Assembly: GCA_902761375.1 (NCBI GenBank) | Contig: CACWKB010000011.1 | Location: 1-60,475 of the forward strand | DNA length: 60,475 nucleotides | Direction of reading: 5' to 3' | DNA from: an uncultured Ruminococcus sp. | GTDB taxonomy: Bacteria > Bacillota > Clostridia > Oscillospirales > Acutalibacteraceae | Part shown: positions 59,893 through 60,475 of the stretch, piece by piece | Layout: each line of letters opens with the position of its first letter | How positions within the stretch are numbered: the stretch's first letter is position 1 | Notes under the pieces: model-generated | Databases searched by the model: none | What the model was told of the DNA's origin: nothing | What the model saw: the letters and a program-made list of their open reading frames with translations, nothing else | Program-made: the position numbers and the translations under genes

Positions 59893-59985
59893 GGAGAGAT
59901 GTCCGAGCTGGCCGAAGGAGCATGATTGGAAATCATGTGTACGGTAATCGCCGTACCAGGGGTTCGAATCCCCTTCTCTCCGCCA
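59893..59985 (+). tRNA. tRNA-Ser (anticodon GGA), CCA encoded
   Basis: The acceptor stem GGAGAGA (59893-59899) pairs with TCTCTCC (59975-59981), discriminator G, and CCA at 59983-59985. The anticodon loop is TTGGAAA, reading UCC/UCU serine codons. A long variable arm (GTACGGTAATCGCCGTAC) marks a class II serine tRNA. The T-arm GGGGTTCGAATCCCC is canonical. Confidence 0.97.
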
Positions 59986-59986
59986 G

Positions 59987-60027
59987 AAAAGGGTTGCTAT
60001 TTTAACAAAAATAGCAGCCCTTTTTTT
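59987..60027 (+). terminator. Strong terminator after tRNA-Ser
   Basis: A 17-bp stem (59987-60003 with 60008-60024, one G-U pair) with an AACA loop and a run of seven Ts. Confidence 0.9.
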
Positions 60028-60049
60028 AAAACCATAAAGGAGAAGAAAA

Positions 60050-60184
60050 ATGATTTCAAAAACCAGCGTATGGGCCCGTGCTCAGACAATACAATTATCT
60101 GTTGCAAAAGAAATCGAGCCGGCAGAAGCGGAGGTAGAAGAGGTGCTCCAAGAATACCTGCGCTCCGGGAAAACACTTGATTGA
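60050..60184 (+). CDS. Small 44-residue protein of unknown function
   Basis: A short acidic ORF with an excellent ribosome-binding site (AAAGGAGAAG, 60036-60045) 4 bases before ATG. The product begins MISKTSVWARAQTIQLSVAKE and is Glu-rich, predicted helical, without signal peptide. It is directly downstream of tRNA-Ser, in a possible accessory region. It could be a small regulatory or antitoxin-like protein, but nothing identifies it. Confidence 0.45.
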   Translation: MISKTSVWARAQTIQLSVAKEIEPAEAEVEEVLQEYLRSGKTLD

Positions 60185-60261
60185 TGTGAGCGTTACGAAA
60201 ATTAACGATAGCCTCAATTTTGTTAAAATGACAATCTTTTTTCAAAATAAAAAAGGTACCG

Positions 60262-60303
60262 CAAGGGAGTCACTTCGTAAGGAAGTTGTCTCCCTTTGGC
60301 TTT
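60262..60303 (+). other. Imperfect hairpin in the intergenic region
   Basis: Nested inverted repeat: CAAGGGAG with CTCCCTTTG (60262-60269 with 60290-60298) and ACTTC with GAAGT inside. A short T-rich tail follows. It could be a weak terminator for the 44-residue ORF or a mobile-element end. Confidence 0.45.
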
Positions 60304-60365
60304 TATAAAACAGTCGGATAGTTGGATTTGTAGGATATAATCTGAAAATTACCGAGGTTTTACAA

Positions 60366-60475
60366 ATGAAGAACACAAAATATCACATCTACCTTAATAG
60401 CGAAGAAAGGTGTCTGTTGATTAGCAGCCTGAATGATTTGAGAAATAGGCTGATTGCTGAGGGTAAATATACAGA
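60366..60475 (+). CDS. Partial small protein, accessory-element type
   Basis: Starts at ATG 60366 and runs off the window end. The N-terminus MKNTKYHIYLNSEERCLLIS resembles small hypothetical proteins common in Clostridia, often near conjugative or phage-derived segments; this is from memory of the sequence style, not a search. Only ~36 codons are visible. Confidence 0.5.
   Translation, partial: MKNTKYHIYLNSEERCLLISSLNDLRNRLIAEGKYT

Overview
The window is one continuous chromosomal segment from a low-to-mid GC Gram-positive of class Clostridia, most like a Ruminococcus-type member of the Oscillospiraceae. Evidence: a class III (Firmicutes-type) fructose-bisphosphatase, Firmicutes T-box and ribosomal leader RNAs, the bL27-processing protease Prp, sporulation genes (cotJABC, a SpoIVFB-like protease, a SpoIID-like protein), a dnaG-rpoD operon, and dockerin-bearing extracellular starch enzymes of the kind known from the Ruminococcus bromii amylosome. 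The organism looks like a spore-forming, anaerobic, starch-degrading gut commensal. Many genes start with TTG behind a strong Shine-Dalgarno sequence.

Layout. 0-7.5 kb: glycerophosphodiesterase, an orphan PqqD-like protein paired with a nucleotidyltransferase, fbp, the cotJABC spore-coat operon and a SpoIID-like protein. 7.6-17.4 kb: a membrane protein with a KPEP-repeat tail, a threonine T-box with thrS, a degenerate VanY-like protein, a C39-like peptidase, rpmE, a YigZ-family protein, dnaG, rpoD and a small zincin. 17.5-23.8 kb: two tandem secreted pullulanases, one ending in a membrane anchor and one carrying a dockerin. 23.9-27.4 kb: a two-component system divergent from a VTC/DUF4956 pair. 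27.6-34.7 kb: yfmF-yfmH, lgt, folD, rplU-prp-rpmA (rpmA is broken by a 25-bp duplication), obg and mrnC. 34.8-43.5 kb: a lipoprotein alpha-amylase, an SseB-like protein, a methyltransferase, an SDR enzyme, a YihY-family protein, then an ECF sigma / putative anti-sigma / dockerin-serpin operon. 43.6-60.5 kb: a heterodimeric ABC exporter, malic enzyme, rnpB, two FAD oxidoreductases, membrane proteins, a MATE pump, a SpoIVFA/FB-like pair, three radical-SAM-related genes, tRNA-Ser and a possible mobile-element edge.

The most interesting theme is an extracellular starch-degrading apparatus. Three GH13 enzymes appear to be placed in three different ways: membrane tail, dockerin and lipoprotein. A dockerin-fused protease inhibitor (serpin) is encoded behind its own sigma/anti-sigma pair. 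No cohesin or scaffoldin gene is in the window, so the docking partner must lie elsewhere. Second-tier points are the frameshifted rpmA, the VanY-like protein that lacks its zinc ligands, the palindrome and 11-bp direct repeats at divergent promoters, and the orphan PqqD/nucleotidyltransferase pair. All assignments come from reading sequence and motifs; no database search was run.
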